Of a stretch of DNA of 64,000 nucleotides, positions 47,964 through 58,700 are shown in pieces. The notes beneath the pieces were generated by a model. That model had not been told where the DNA came from, ran no database searches, and saw only the letters and a program-made list of their open reading frames with translations. The position numbers and the translations under genes are program-made. Numbering within the stretch: position 1 is the stretch's first letter; each line of letters opens with the position of its first letter. This DNA is from UBA8199 sp035358715. Lineage in GTDB: Bacteria; Verrucomicrobiota; Verrucomicrobiia; Limisphaerales; UBA8199. Location: NCBI GenBank assembly GCA_035358715.1, contig DAOPPX010000001.1, forward strand, positions 338,476 through 402,475, given 5' to 3'.

Positions 47964-49787
47964 CTAGCGGGGCGCGGCAGGAACCGAGTTGGTCTGCGGG
48001 CGCGCGGCGGCCCGGCGGGACAGTTGCTGAGGCAACGGCGTCGGCTCGCCCAGGAAGGTGTTCAACCCGCGCGGGAACCGCGGCGATTCGAGCCAGTCGG
48101 CCAGCAGGTTCAGCTCGGCGGAGTTCAGGCCGATCCCCGAATTGCGCACGAGCGAAAGCTGGTCCGGGCCCGTCCGGGTGACAACCGTCCCGCAATTGCC
48201 GAGCCGGGTTTGCAGGGCGGTGAGCCAGGCAAAGGTGACGGACTTGGGAGGGATCTGGGCTTTATGGAGCGCAAACCGGAGCAGTTGGGCTACGTAATGA
48301 AACTGCTCGATGCGCGGACCGGTGAGTTCCCAGTCATAAGCGACCAGGTTGGTGATACTGGTCACCTGCTGGAACAACGCCAGTGGCGCCGGGCGGTTGG
48401 TGCGCACATCCGCCGCCAAGCCCGCGAGCGCGAACTCGGTGCCGTTGAGCGCGCTTGATTTCAGATACGGCGTAGCCATGATCATATCCGCCCAGACCGC
48501 GCCGTGGGAGTTGGTGGCATGCTCGAACCTGCCGAGGCCGTTGTTGGTGAGCCAGGGGTTGGCACGGTTCACGAGAACATCCGAGATCTGCGCGACGCGG
48601 TTGCTGCCGTCGGGCAGGGCCGCGGCGCAGAAGCTCATGACGGGCAGGCCGCTTTGAGCCCAGAAGTAGAGCTGGCCGGGCGGCGGCCCGATCTGAAGGT
48701 CCTGCCAGCCTTTGAGAGATGACAACCAGGTGGTGAGGCCTTGAACGGCGGTAAAACTCACGATCGGCTCATGAACCAGGTTGGTGGGGATATTCCACGG
48801 CTCCACGTTGAACGGCAGCGGCTGCGGGAAGTTCAGCGCGGCGACGGTGCGGACGTTTCCACGATCGCCGATCGCGGTCAGCGTGACCTTGGGCAGCCCC
48901 TGGGGCAGGGGCCAATCCAACGCCAGCGCGCTGAGGACGCGCCGCGGGTCGAGGTCCGCGTAGAGCCAGAAGTCCTTCGGCTGCCGGGCAAAGGGCTGGC
49001 CGTCCCGCTGGATCACGGCTGCCAGCTCGGCCATGAGCATGTTGGTCTCCGGGCCCGCCCCAATCAACACCCAGTCCAGCATGCGTCCGAAGGTGAGGCA
49101 GCGGCTATTCGTGGAGGCGGGCCTGGGAGGAGGTGACGGGGGAGGGGTGGCTGGGGCCGCGGCACGGGGGATGGGCATTTGCCAACTGCGGCCGTCCTGG
49201 CCCAGGGCCGGGATGAGGCCGGTGCGGGATTGGAGGAGGACGGCGAGATTGGTTTGCCACAGGCCGGAGCGTTCGTCGCCCAGCCGAATGGCCAGGACCA
49301 GTTCGCCGGGCAGGTTGGTCGCCTGGCGCGCCTCGAGGTAGGACTCCTGCCGGAGCAAATCCTCGAGCAGCGGCCGGAGCAGCGCGGCGGGGCCGGTGAG
49401 CTGGGGAGGGAGGTTGGTGCCGGAGGAACCTGCGGCTGACAACTGGTTGGTGAACAAGGGCAGGTCGTTCGTGGCCAGCAGCCCGACTGCCAGCCGGTCG
49501 AGCGTCTGCTGCGCGAGCTGCTTGCTCTCGGGCAGGCTGGTGATGTTGGTCAGAAAGACCGCGTTGGTTTCAGCCAGCAACCGATCGAGGCCCAGCCAAT
49601 GGACACGGGCGACGGTCTCGACCGGCGGCGGCAGCAACGAGGGAGCGGGAGCGGATTTCTTGCAGCCGCCGGCCAGGGCGGCCAGGAGGAGCGAAGCCAA
49701 CGGCAGGGCTGTGCGCCACGCGAGCCTTGCGCCCGCCAACACTTGGGCGCCGCCGCCCGGCCGCACCCGGTTCAGTCTTGTCCACAT
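47964..49787 (-). CDS. Lipoprotein, 607 aa
   Basis: Start at ATG 49787 gives a signal peptide with lipobox LAALAGGC, so the protein is lipid-anchored. The mature protein is beta-rich with many Asn/Thr and Pro-rich stretches (for example PATPPPSPPPRPA), suggesting a surface-exposed, multi-domain protein. Family not recognised; a conserved Verrucomicrobiota protein is possible. It is convergent to the TPR gene; the 68-nt gap holds a GGCACCCC-CTGC-CGGGGTGC hairpin that may terminate both. Confidence 0.65.
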   Translation of the reverse strand: MWTRLNRVRPGGGAQVLAGARLAWRTALPLASLLLAALAGGCKKSAPAPSLLPPPVETVARVHWLGLDRLLAETNAVFLTNITSLPESKQLAQQTLDRLAVGLLATNDLPLFTNQLSAAGSSGTNLPPQLTGPAALLRPLLEDLLRQESYLEARQATNLPGELVLAIRLGDERSGLWQTNLAVLLQSRTGLIPALGQDGRSWQMPIPRAAAPATPPPSPPPRPASTNSRCLTFGRMLDWVLIGAGPETNMLMAELAAVIQRDGQPFARQPKDFWLYADLDPRRVLSALALDWPLPQGLPKVTLTAIGDRGNVRTVAALNFPQPLPFNVEPWNIPTNLVHEPIVSFTAVQGLTTWLSSLKGWQDLQIGPPPGQLYFWAQSGLPVMSFCAAALPDGSNRVAQISDVLVNRANPWLTNNGLGRFEHATNSHGAVWADMIMATPYLKSSALNGTEFALAGLAADVRTNRPAPLALFQQVTSITNLVAYDWELTGPRIEQFHYVAQLLRFALHKAQIPPKSVTFAWLTALQTRLGNCGTVVTRTGPDQLSLVRNSGIGLNSAELNLLADWLESPRFPRGLNTFLGEPTPLPQQLSRRAAARPQTNSVPAAPR

Positions 49788-50125
49788 AGAGCGCAGGCTT
49801 ATACAACAGACGCCGGCGGCGCGCAAACTCAATTCCCGGCGACGGAGGCGCTGAGCGATCTCGGCACTGCCACCGGTTTCCCCCTCCCCCGGCCCCTCCC
49901 CTGGGCGGGGGAGAGGGAGAAACGTAGCCAGTCGCTCGACATCTCCAACCCCGTCCGATTCGCCGACCGATTGCCGAGAATTCCCGCTCTCCCCCGCCGA
50001 GGGGGACCGCAAGCGGCTTAAGCGGGCGAGGACGCCAGCAGGCCTTGATGAATACGCCCGAACTCAGACCGACGCCCGGAAAACGGTGTTCATCCGCCCG
50101 TATCTGTGGTTGTATTGGGTCGCAA
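49788..50125. repeat. Repeat-bearing intergenic region
   Basis: Non-coding. A GC-rich repeat with CCCTCCCCCGGCCCCTCCCC near 49884-49903 and an inverted GGGCGGGGGAGAGGG near 49904-49918, similar to the element at 57100-57150. An ATCCGCCCGTATCTGTGGTTG-like segment near 50091-50112 is a short piece of another common repeat. Confidence 0.4.
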
Positions 50126-52717
50126 ATGGAACCGAGCAAGCCGCCACAGGCTGGGACAACGGATGAACCGCAGGACAACACGCGTCGCACGGTGCTGGTG
50201 TGCGTTGCCCTGGTCGCGGCGACGCTGGCGGCCTTTGGGCCGGTGATGGCGAATGGGTTCGTCAATTACGATGACTGCGATTATGTGACGGCTAATCCGC
50301 CCGTGCTGGGCGGCTTGAGTTGGGAGAGTGCGGCGTGGGCTTTTCGGACCGGGCATGCGGGCAACTGGCATCCGCTGACGTGGCTGTCGCACATGCTGGA
50401 TGTGGAGGTGTTCGGGCTGCATGCGTGGGGGCATCACGCGACGAGCCTGCTGCTGCACGCTGCCAACGCGGTGCTGCTGTTCCTGGTTTTGAAGTGCGGA
50501 GTGCGGAGTGCGGAGTGCGGAATTCAGAACGAGACGCAGGATGGCCAAATCCGCACTCCAAAATCTGCGCTCCGCACTTTCTGGCTCTGCGCGATGGTGG
50601 CGGCGCTGTTTGCGCTGCATCCGCTGCGCGTCGAGTCGGTGGCCTGGGTCTCGGAGCGCAAGGATGTGCTGAGCGGGTTCTTCTTCCTGCTGACGCTCTG
50701 GGCGTACGTGCGCTACGTTCAAAGTACGGAGTGTGGAGTGTGTGGAGTGCGGAGTGCGGAGTGCGGAGTGCGGAGTACGGAGTCTGAAGGGCAGAGTCCA
50801 GAGGCGCGCCGCAGGCCCATCTTCCCTCTTCTATCTCCCCTCTTCCATCCCCCCTCTTCCCTCTTCTATCCCCTATCCCTGCTCTGCTTCGCCCTGGGAC
50901 TGATGAGCAAGCCAATGCTGGTGACGGTGCCCTTCGTGCTGCTGCTGCTCGATTACTGGCCGTTGGGACGAATGCAGAAGGAAGAAGGCAGAATGCAGAA
51001 GGGGGAGGCAGATTCCGCAACACGCAACCCGCAACACGCAATACTCCATCGCTCCGCCACTCCTCCACTCCGCTTGGTTCTGGAGAAGCTGCCCTTCTTC
51101 GCCCTGGCCGCCGCGTCCTGCGTGGTGACGTTCATCGCCCAGCGCGGGGCGGGGGCGGTCCATTCGCTGGAAACGATGTCCCTGGGGTTTCGGATTGCCA
51201 ACGCGTTGATCTCCTATGTGCGGTATGTGGGCAAGATGGTGTGGCCCGCGAAACTGGCAGTGTTCTATCCCCCGCCGGCGGAATGGCCGGCGTTGTGGGT
51301 GGCGCTGGCAGCGCTGGGGCTGGCGGGCGTGTCGGCTCTGGCCCTGCGTCTGGCGCGCCGGGCGCCGTGGCTCGCGTTTGGCTGGTTTTGGTACGTGGTG
51401 ACGTTGCTGCCGGTGATCGGGTTGGTGCAGGTGGGGCAGCAGGCCATGGCCGACCGCTACACTTACATCCCGCTGATCGGGCTGTCCGTGGTGGCGGTGT
51501 GGGGCGGGGCGGATCTCGCCTGCCGGTGGGCGCGGCGCGCTCCGGCGCTGCTGGCGGCGTGCGCCGTGGCGGCGCTGGCGGCGTGCGGTGTGTTGACGTG
51601 GCGGCAAACGGGTTTTTGGCGCGACAGCACGAGCCTGTTCGAACATGCGCTGGCCGTCACGCGCGACAACTTCGTGGCGCATAATAACCGGGGAGTGGTC
51701 CTGCTGAACGAGGGCAAGCTGGCGGCGGCGCAGCAGCATTTCACCGAGGCGGTGCGGATCAAGCCCAATTACCCGGAGGGGCTGGGGAACCTGGCGCTGT
51801 GCCGCTTGAAGGAGGGACGGACGGCGGAGGCCGCGGAGTTGCTGGAACGGTCACTCCAGGGGCGGGCGACGGTCGAGGTGTGGTACAACCGCGGCCTCAT
51901 GGAAGAGCAGCGGGGCCGGGCGGCGGAGGCAGAACGGGCTTATGCGAAGGCGCTGCGGCTCTGGCCAAACCATGTTCCGTCGCGCCTAGCCATGGGGATA
52001 TTGTTGACGGGGCAGAACCGAGGCGAGGAGGCGCTCGGGCACTTCCAGGCGGCAGTGCGGGCCGCGCCGGACAACGCCGATGCGCATTTCAACCTGGCGT
52101 TTGCGCTTAATTGCAGGGGCGAGTTCGCCGACGCGGCGGCACACTACGCCGAGGCGTGCCGGCTGCGCCCGGAGGATGTCGAGGCGCGCCAAAACCTGGC
52201 CCTGGCGCTGCTGGACGCGGGCCGGATAACCGAAGCGGCGGAGCAGCTCCGCGAAGCGTTGCGGCTGCGGCCGGATGCGCGCATGCACCATTACCTGGCG
52301 CTGGTGCTCGACAGCCAGGGCCAGGCAGCCGAGGCGTTGACCCACTATCGCGATGCGGCGCGGCTCGGCCCGGACACGCCGCTTTACCTGAATGACCTGG
52401 CATGGTTGCTGGCCTCAAATCCGAAAGCTGAGCTGCGGGACGGTGCCGAGGCGGTGCGACTGGCTGAGCGGGCGCGGGACCTGACAGGCGGGAAGGAGGC
52501 GCGCTGCTGGGGAACCCTCGATGCGGCCTATGCCGAGGTGGGGCGCTTCGCCGACGCGCTGACGGCTGCAGCCAAAGCCCGCGACTTGGCACAGGCGTCC
52601 GGGCAGACCGACATCGCCCTCCAGGCCGAACAGAGGATGGCGATCTACCGCGAGGGCAAGCCTTTCCGAGCGGCCGCGTCTGCACCGGCGCCGACAGACC
52701 CCAATCCCCGACCATAA
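50126..52717 (+). CDS. Membrane protein with TPR domain (TMTC-like), 863 aa (paralog B)
   Basis: Same architecture as the 45340 gene: membrane helices in residues about 20-540 (NWHPLTWLSHMLDVEVFGLH, FALHPLRVESVAWVSERKDVLS, LMSKPMLVTVPFVLLLLDYW), then TPRs to the C-terminus. Start ATG 50126; the ORF extends upstream into repeat DNA. The three insertions are in the same three loops as in paralog A and have similar wording, so the genes are duplicates in which the insertions were present or have been exchanged by gene conversion. The C-tail differs. Confidence 0.8.
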   Translation: MEPSKPPQAGTTDEPQDNTRRTVLVCVALVAATLAAFGPVMANGFVNYDDCDYVTANPPVLGGLSWESAAWAFRTGHAGNWHPLTWLSHMLDVEVFGLHAWGHHATSLLLHAANAVLLFLVLKCGVRSAECGIQNETQDGQIRTPKSALRTFWLCAMVAALFALHPLRVESVAWVSERKDVLSGFFFLLTLWAYVRYVQSTECGVCGVRSAECGVRSTESEGQSPEARRRPIFPLLSPLFHPPSSLFYPLSLLCFALGLMSKPMLVTVPFVLLLLDYWPLGRMQKEEGRMQKGEADSATRNPQHAILHRSATPPLRLVLEKLPFFALAAASCVVTFIAQRGAGAVHSLETMSLGFRIANALISYVRYVGKMVWPAKLAVFYPPPAEWPALWVALAALGLAGVSALALRLARRAPWLAFGWFWYVVTLLPVIGLVQVGQQAMADRYTYIPLIGLSVVAVWGGADLACRWARRAPALLAACAVAALAACGVLTWRQTGFWRDSTSLFEHALAVTRDNFVAHNNRGVVLLNEGKLAAAQQHFTEAVRIKPNYPEGLGNLALCRLKEGRTAEAAELLERSLQGRATVEVWYNRGLMEEQRGRAAEAERAYAKALRLWPNHVPSRLAMGILLTGQNRGEEALGHFQAAVRAAPDNADAHFNLAFALNCRGEFADAAAHYAEACRLRPEDVEARQNLALALLDAGRITEAAEQLREALRLRPDARMHHYLALVLDSQGQAAEALTHYRDAARLGPDTPLYLNDLAWLLASNPKAELRDGAEAVRLAERARDLTGGKEARCWGTLDAAYAEVGRFADALTAAAKARDLAQASGQTDIALQAEQRMAIYREGKPFRAAASAPAPTDPNPRP
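50492..50580 (+). repeat. In-frame coding insertion 1 (paralog B)
   Basis: GTGCGGA tandem units and partial reverse complement; encodes CGVRSAECGIQNETQ.. and PKSALRT. Same place as insertion 1 of paralog A. Confidence 0.7.
50720..50880 (+). repeat. In-frame coding insertion 2 (paralog B)
   Basis: GTGCGGAGTGCGGAGTGCGG repeats, then CTTCTATCTCCCCTCTTCC pyrimidine-rich tandem. Encodes STECGVCGVRSAECGVRS then PLLSPLFHPPSSLFYPL. Longer than in paralog A. Confidence 0.65.
50971..51070 (+). repeat. In-frame coding insertion 3 (paralog B)
   Basis: GCAGAAGGAAGAAGGCAGAA repeats and CGCAACACGCAACCCGCAAC, as in paralog A insertion 3. Confidence 0.65.
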
Positions 52718-52801
52718 GGCCAAGGGTGAGGGGCCGGCGGGTACGCATCTGTGTTGGCGCGCCCTGGTGGCCAGAGGTAGGCACAGGGCGGGGGGCGGTA
52801 A

Positions 52802-52848
52802 TTAGAATTGTTCCAAGTATTGACAGGGCGGACTGTGGGGGGTAAGGT
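52802..52848 (+). promoter_or_regulatory. fur-family promoter with PerR-like box
   Basis: TTAGAATTGTTCCAA (52802-52816) is 13/15 to the PerR box TTAGAATTATTCTAA (imperfect 7-1-7 inverted repeat). TTGACA (52820-52825), 17-nt spacer, TAAGGT (52843-52848), and 8 nt to the ATG at 52857, i.e. leaderless. The box overlaps/abuts the -35, fitting autorepression. Confidence 0.6.
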
Positions 52849-52856
52849 GGGGCCAG

Positions 52857-53312
52857 ATGGATGGCGCGATGGACATTCGGGGTGATTTGGGGCTGGACGA
52901 GCGGCTGGCGCGGGGCGGTTTTCGTTTTACGCCGCAGCGGCAGCATGTGTATGGTGTGCTCTTGCAGCAGCGGGACCATCCGACCGCCGAGCAGGTGTTC
53001 ATCCGCGCGAAGCGGGAGATGCCGGAGATTTCAATGGCCACGGTGTATAATTGCCTGGACGCGCTGGTGAAGTGCGGGTTGGCGCGGCAGGTGACGCTGG
53101 GGCGCGGGGCGGCGCGGTTTTGCCCGAATATGCGGCAGCATTGCCATTTCTACTGCGACGCGTGCGATAGCGTGTTCGACGTGGATCTGCCGGGCGAACC
53201 CGGGATTGAGCTCCCGCCGGGGTACCAGGCCGAGCGGTTTGAGATAGCGATTCGTGGGCGGTGCGCGGCGTGCGCGGCGGCCGCGCGAGGGGCAACAAGC
53301 CGGGCGAATTGA
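52857..53312 (+). CDS. Fur/PerR-family metalloregulator, 151 aa
   Basis: Winged-helix N-terminus FRFTPQRQHVYGVLLQQRDHPTAEQVF with the typical ATVYNCLDALVKCGLA. The C-terminal part has HCHFYCDACDSVFDVD (His ligands and the first Cys pair) and CAACAAA (second pair), the structural Zn Cys4 of PerR/Fur. A PerR-like operator precedes it. Role: iron or peroxide sensing, regulating the Fe-S assembly genes that follow (inferred from location). Confidence 0.8.
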   Translation: MDGAMDIRGDLGLDERLARGGFRFTPQRQHVYGVLLQQRDHPTAEQVFIRAKREMPEISMATVYNCLDALVKCGLARQVTLGRGAARFCPNMRQHCHFYCDACDSVFDVDLPGEPGIELPPGYQAERFEIAIRGRCAACAAAARGATSRAN

Positions 53313-53327
53313 GCGAGCGACAGGTTG

Positions 53328-53365
53328 AATGGTTCACATGAGAGACAATGGTTCACGTCAGAGAC
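53328..53365 (+). repeat. 19-bp direct repeat upstream of sufB
   Basis: Two tandem copies of AATGGTTCAC(A/G)T(G/C)AGAGAC with three substitutions between copies. It may be a regulator site or simply a short tandem duplication. Confidence 0.5.
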
Positions 53366-53414
53366 ATGAAGACTGCGCGGGTGGGCGCGCGCCGGGGCGG
53401 CCGGTTGAATTAAC

Positions 53415-54863
<1,449 letters not shown>

Positions 54864-54873
54864 AGCCTGAGCG

Positions 54874-55347
54874 ATGAAACCCAGGCTTTATCTGGAAAGC
54901 ACGATCCCGAGTTACCTCGTTGCCCGGCCGAGCCAGGCGGTGGTAGTTGCCGCACAACAGCTTATTACCCACGAGTGGTGGGCCAAGCGGTTGAGAGACT
55001 TCGAGGTCTATATTTCGCAAGTTGTCCTGGAGGAAATCAGCGCCGGGGACCGGGAGTTGGCGCGGCAGCGACTTGAACTCGTGAGACCATTCGAGGGACT
55101 GAGGCTCACCGACGAGGTGAATGCTCTGGCCAAGGCCTTGCTGCGCCGCGGACCGCTGCCCTTGAACGCCGCGCGCGACGCCGCGCATATTGCCGTTGCC
55201 ACGGTTCACGGCATGCACTTCATACTAACATGGAACTGCCGCCACATTGCCAACGCCGAAATACTGAGTAAAGTAGAGGCAGTGTGTGATCAACTCGGTT
55301 ATAAGTGTCCGGTCGTTTGCACACCGGCGGAATTGATGGGCATATGA
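54874..55347 (+). CDS. PIN-domain toxin-like protein, 157 aa
   Basis: MKPRLYLESTIPSYL carries the first acidic residue of PIN; VVLEEISAGD the second; RDAAHIAVATVHGMHFILTWNCRHI fits the third. It resembles DUF3368/PIN toxins, longer than VapC. It sits 10 nt after sufB and overlaps the next gene (ATGA at 55344-55347). Insertion of a TA pair between sufB and sufC is unusual. Confidence 0.7.
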   Translation: MKPRLYLESTIPSYLVARPSQAVVVAAQQLITHEWWAKRLRDFEVYISQVVLEEISAGDRELARQRLELVRPFEGLRLTDEVNALAKALLRRGPLPLNAARDAAHIAVATVHGMHFILTWNCRHIANAEILSKVEAVCDQLGYKCPVVCTPAELMGI

Positions 55348-55520
55348 AAACAGCCATTAGAGATGAGATTCTTGAGGAGACTTGGCAGATCAAAGACGCA
55401 CTGGCTGCCAAGCATAATTACGACATTGATGCCATGTTTCGCGCCATGCGCGCCGGCGAAAAGCGCTCCGGGCGCAAACTAGTCTCGCTGGTGAAGCCGA
55501 AGCGGAAGCGTGGGAAGTAG
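55344..55520 (+). CDS. Small antitoxin-like protein, 58 aa
   Basis: Charged helical protein: AIRDEILEETWQIKDALAAKHNYDIDAMFRAM with a basic C-tail. In PIN pairs of this type (PIN followed by a small helical protein with a W-x-I-K-D-x-L motif) the small protein is the antitoxin; the order toxin-antitoxin is reversed compared with vapBC. ATGA overlap with the PIN gene. Confidence 0.65.
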   Translation: MKTAIRDEILEETWQIKDALAAKHNYDIDAMFRAMRAGEKRSGRKLVSLVKPKRKRGK

Positions 55521-55562
55521 TTTTCGAGGGCCTCTGCGAAAGGAAGCGGAACCCATAACCGG

Positions 55563-56336
55563 ATGAGCAAACAACCAGTCTTGGAAATAACGGACCTCGC
55601 CGCCGGGGTTGAGGACAAACAGATACTCAAAGGCATCAACCTGCGGATATTCCCGGGCGAAGTGCACGCCATCATGGGGCCGAACGGCAGCGGCAAGAGC
55701 ACGCTGGCGGCGGTGCTCGCGGGCCGGGACGGCTTCGAGGTGACGGAGGGCCGGGTCTTGTATGACGGGCGCGATTTGCTGGAGCTGGACCCGGAAGAGC
55801 GCGCGCGGGAGGGCCTGTTCCTGGCGTTTCAGTACCCGGTGGAAATCCCCGGGGTGAACAGCACGTACTTTCTGAAGGCCGCGCTGAACGAGATTCGCAA
55901 GCACAAGGGCCTGCCTGAGCTGGACGCGATGGAGTTCCTGGCGCTGGTAAAGGACAAGATTCAGTTGCTGGACCTCAACGAGGATCTGCTGCGGCGGTCG
56001 GTCAACGAGGGGTTCTCGGGCGGGGAGAAGAAGCGCAACGAGGTGTTCCAGATGGCGGTGCTGGAGCCGCGGCTGGCGGTGTTGGACGAGACCGACTCGG
56101 GGCTGGACATAGACGCGCTGAAGATCGTGTCCAAGGGGGTGAACAAGCTGCGGCGGCCGGACAACGCGCAACTGGTAATCACGCATTATCAGCGGCTGCT
56201 GAATTACATCGTGCCGGACTTTGTGCATGTGCTGGCCGACGGCCGGATTGTGCGCACCGGCGGCAAGGAGCTGGCCCTGGAACTGGAAGAGAAGGGCTAC
56301 GACTGGCTTCTCAAGGAGGAAGCCTCGGCGGCTTGA
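55563..56336 (+). CDS. sufC: Fe-S cluster assembly ATPase SufC
   Basis: 257 residues. Walker A GPNGSGKST, ABC signature FSGGEKKRNE, Walker B LAVLDETDSGLDIDALK, and a Q loop around AFQYPVEIPGV, all typical of SufC. Powers SufB scaffold rearrangement. No sufD, sufS or sufE follows: the next gene is on the other strand. Either they are elsewhere or SufB-SufC work as a minimal pair. Confidence 0.95.
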   Translation: MSKQPVLEITDLAAGVEDKQILKGINLRIFPGEVHAIMGPNGSGKSTLAAVLAGRDGFEVTEGRVLYDGRDLLELDPEERAREGLFLAFQYPVEIPGVNSTYFLKAALNEIRKHKGLPELDAMEFLALVKDKIQLLDLNEDLLRRSVNEGFSGGEKKRNEVFQMAVLEPRLAVLDETDSGLDIDALKIVSKGVNKLRRPDNAQLVITHYQRLLNYIVPDFVHVLADGRIVRTGGKELALELEEKGYDWLLKEEASAA

Positions 56337-56352
56337 GGGAGCAAGCGACGGG

Positions 56353-57084
56353 TCAGAGCGGGTAGGAATCCACCTTGGGCGCCACGCGGGGGCGCATGTC
56401 CAGCTCGAAGACTACCTGGCGGCGCCGGACAGTGAAGCGGGTTTGGCCGGCGAGGGCGGCGGCCTCCAGCGCCTCCCAGCCGGTCAGGTTCCAGGCGGCG
56501 AAGCTGTGCCGGTAGAAATGCCAGGAGTCGCGGGAATACTGCACGGGGCGCATATCGGTCCGCAGAGAGGATTTCAGGATCGGCTGCAGGTAGTCCCAGT
56601 CGCGGTCGTTGAAGATGGCGCGCGGCACGAACCGGGCCTGCTTGAGCCGGTCAACCGTGGACGGATGTTTGATGGTGATCGCCGGTTCCAACAAGTCTTC
56701 CGCCGTGTGGAGCAGCAGCAGCGGCGGGCGAAACGTGGCGCGGATGAGGGTCTGGTTGGTCAGCGCGCGGACGGCCGCAAGGAGGGAGGCCGGGGACTCG
56801 GTGAGATTGGCCCGGGCGCGCCGGAAGAAGTAGAGCTCATCAGTGGCGCCCGGCATGAAGATGAGGGCTTTGACCACGTCATTGGACTGAAAGGCGCGCA
56901 GCATGGCATCCACGCAGTTGGTGCGGTTGAGCTGTGTGACGCTGGATTCGAGGGGCATCCGGCTGAGCGCGCTTTGCCAGGTCTCGGCGGCACCCGCGGC
57001 AAGCGCCGCCAGGCAGAGGAAGACCAGGACCACCCATTTGCGGATGTCGAGCCTGGTTATACCACTTCCAGATTGGAACTGCAT
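56353..57084 (-). CDS. Exported hypothetical protein, 243 aa
   Basis: Signal peptide about residues 16-33 (VVLVFLCLAALAAGAAE). The mature protein is mixed alpha/beta and begins W-x-SAL-x-RMPLESSVTQLNRTNCVDAMLRAF. No recognised family. Start ATG 57084; the frame to 57174 runs through repeat DNA (APSEGERAGVRG) and is not credible. Convergent with sufC. Confidence 0.65.
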   Translation of the reverse strand: MQFQSGSGITRLDIRKWVVLVFLCLAALAAGAAETWQSALSRMPLESSVTQLNRTNCVDAMLRAFQSNDVVKALIFMPGATDELYFFRRARANLTESPASLLAAVRALTNQTLIRATFRPPLLLLHTAEDLLEPAITIKHPSTVDRLKQARFVPRAIFNDRDWDYLQPILKSSLRTDMRPVQYSRDSWHFYRHSFAAWNLTGWEALEAAALAGQTRFTVRRRQVVFELDMRPRVAPKVDSYPL

Positions 57085-57099
57085 GATTCTACGACTGGG

Positions 57100-57150
57100 C
57101 AGTCCCCTCACCCCAGCCCTCTCCCCTTCGGAAGGGGCGAGGGGGATTGC
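57100..57150. repeat. GC-rich palindromic repeat
   Basis: CCCTCACCCCAGCCCTCTCC with CCCCTTC-GGAAGGGGCGAGGGGG, similar to the 49.9-kb repeat. It lies upstream of the exported protein. Confidence 0.5.
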
Positions 57151-57248
57151 CGGCAGCGAATGGTGCAATCGCAAGTTGGAGTTGGTGTTAGACAGCGCAT
57201 ACGGGCGAACACCCCGTCAGGGGACTGTGGATAGAACCAGGCGCCCCT

Positions 57249-58562
<1,314 letters not shown>

Positions 58563-58624
58563 GGGGCGACTTTAGAAGGCGCGGGCGCGGTTGTCGAGCA
58601 AGCTGCGAATTGCGCGAATGGCGA

Positions 58625-58693
58625 ACGTGGTGCGTGGCGCGTGTTCCGTAGTGCGTGGTTCAGGTTGCACGCGCCACGCGCCACGGACCACGT
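58625..58693. repeat. Imperfect inverted repeat
   Basis: ACGTGGTGCGTGGCGCGTG ... CACGCGCCACGCGCCACGG: GC-rich, palindrome-like, between purB and the rhomboid gene. No gene here. Confidence 0.5.
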
Positions 58694-58700
58694 TTCACTC

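Noticed and set aside
49570..50265. Minus-strand frame upstream of the lipoprotein
   Set aside because: It runs through repeat DNA and lacks a start with signal; the lipoprotein start at 49787 is supported by the lipobox.
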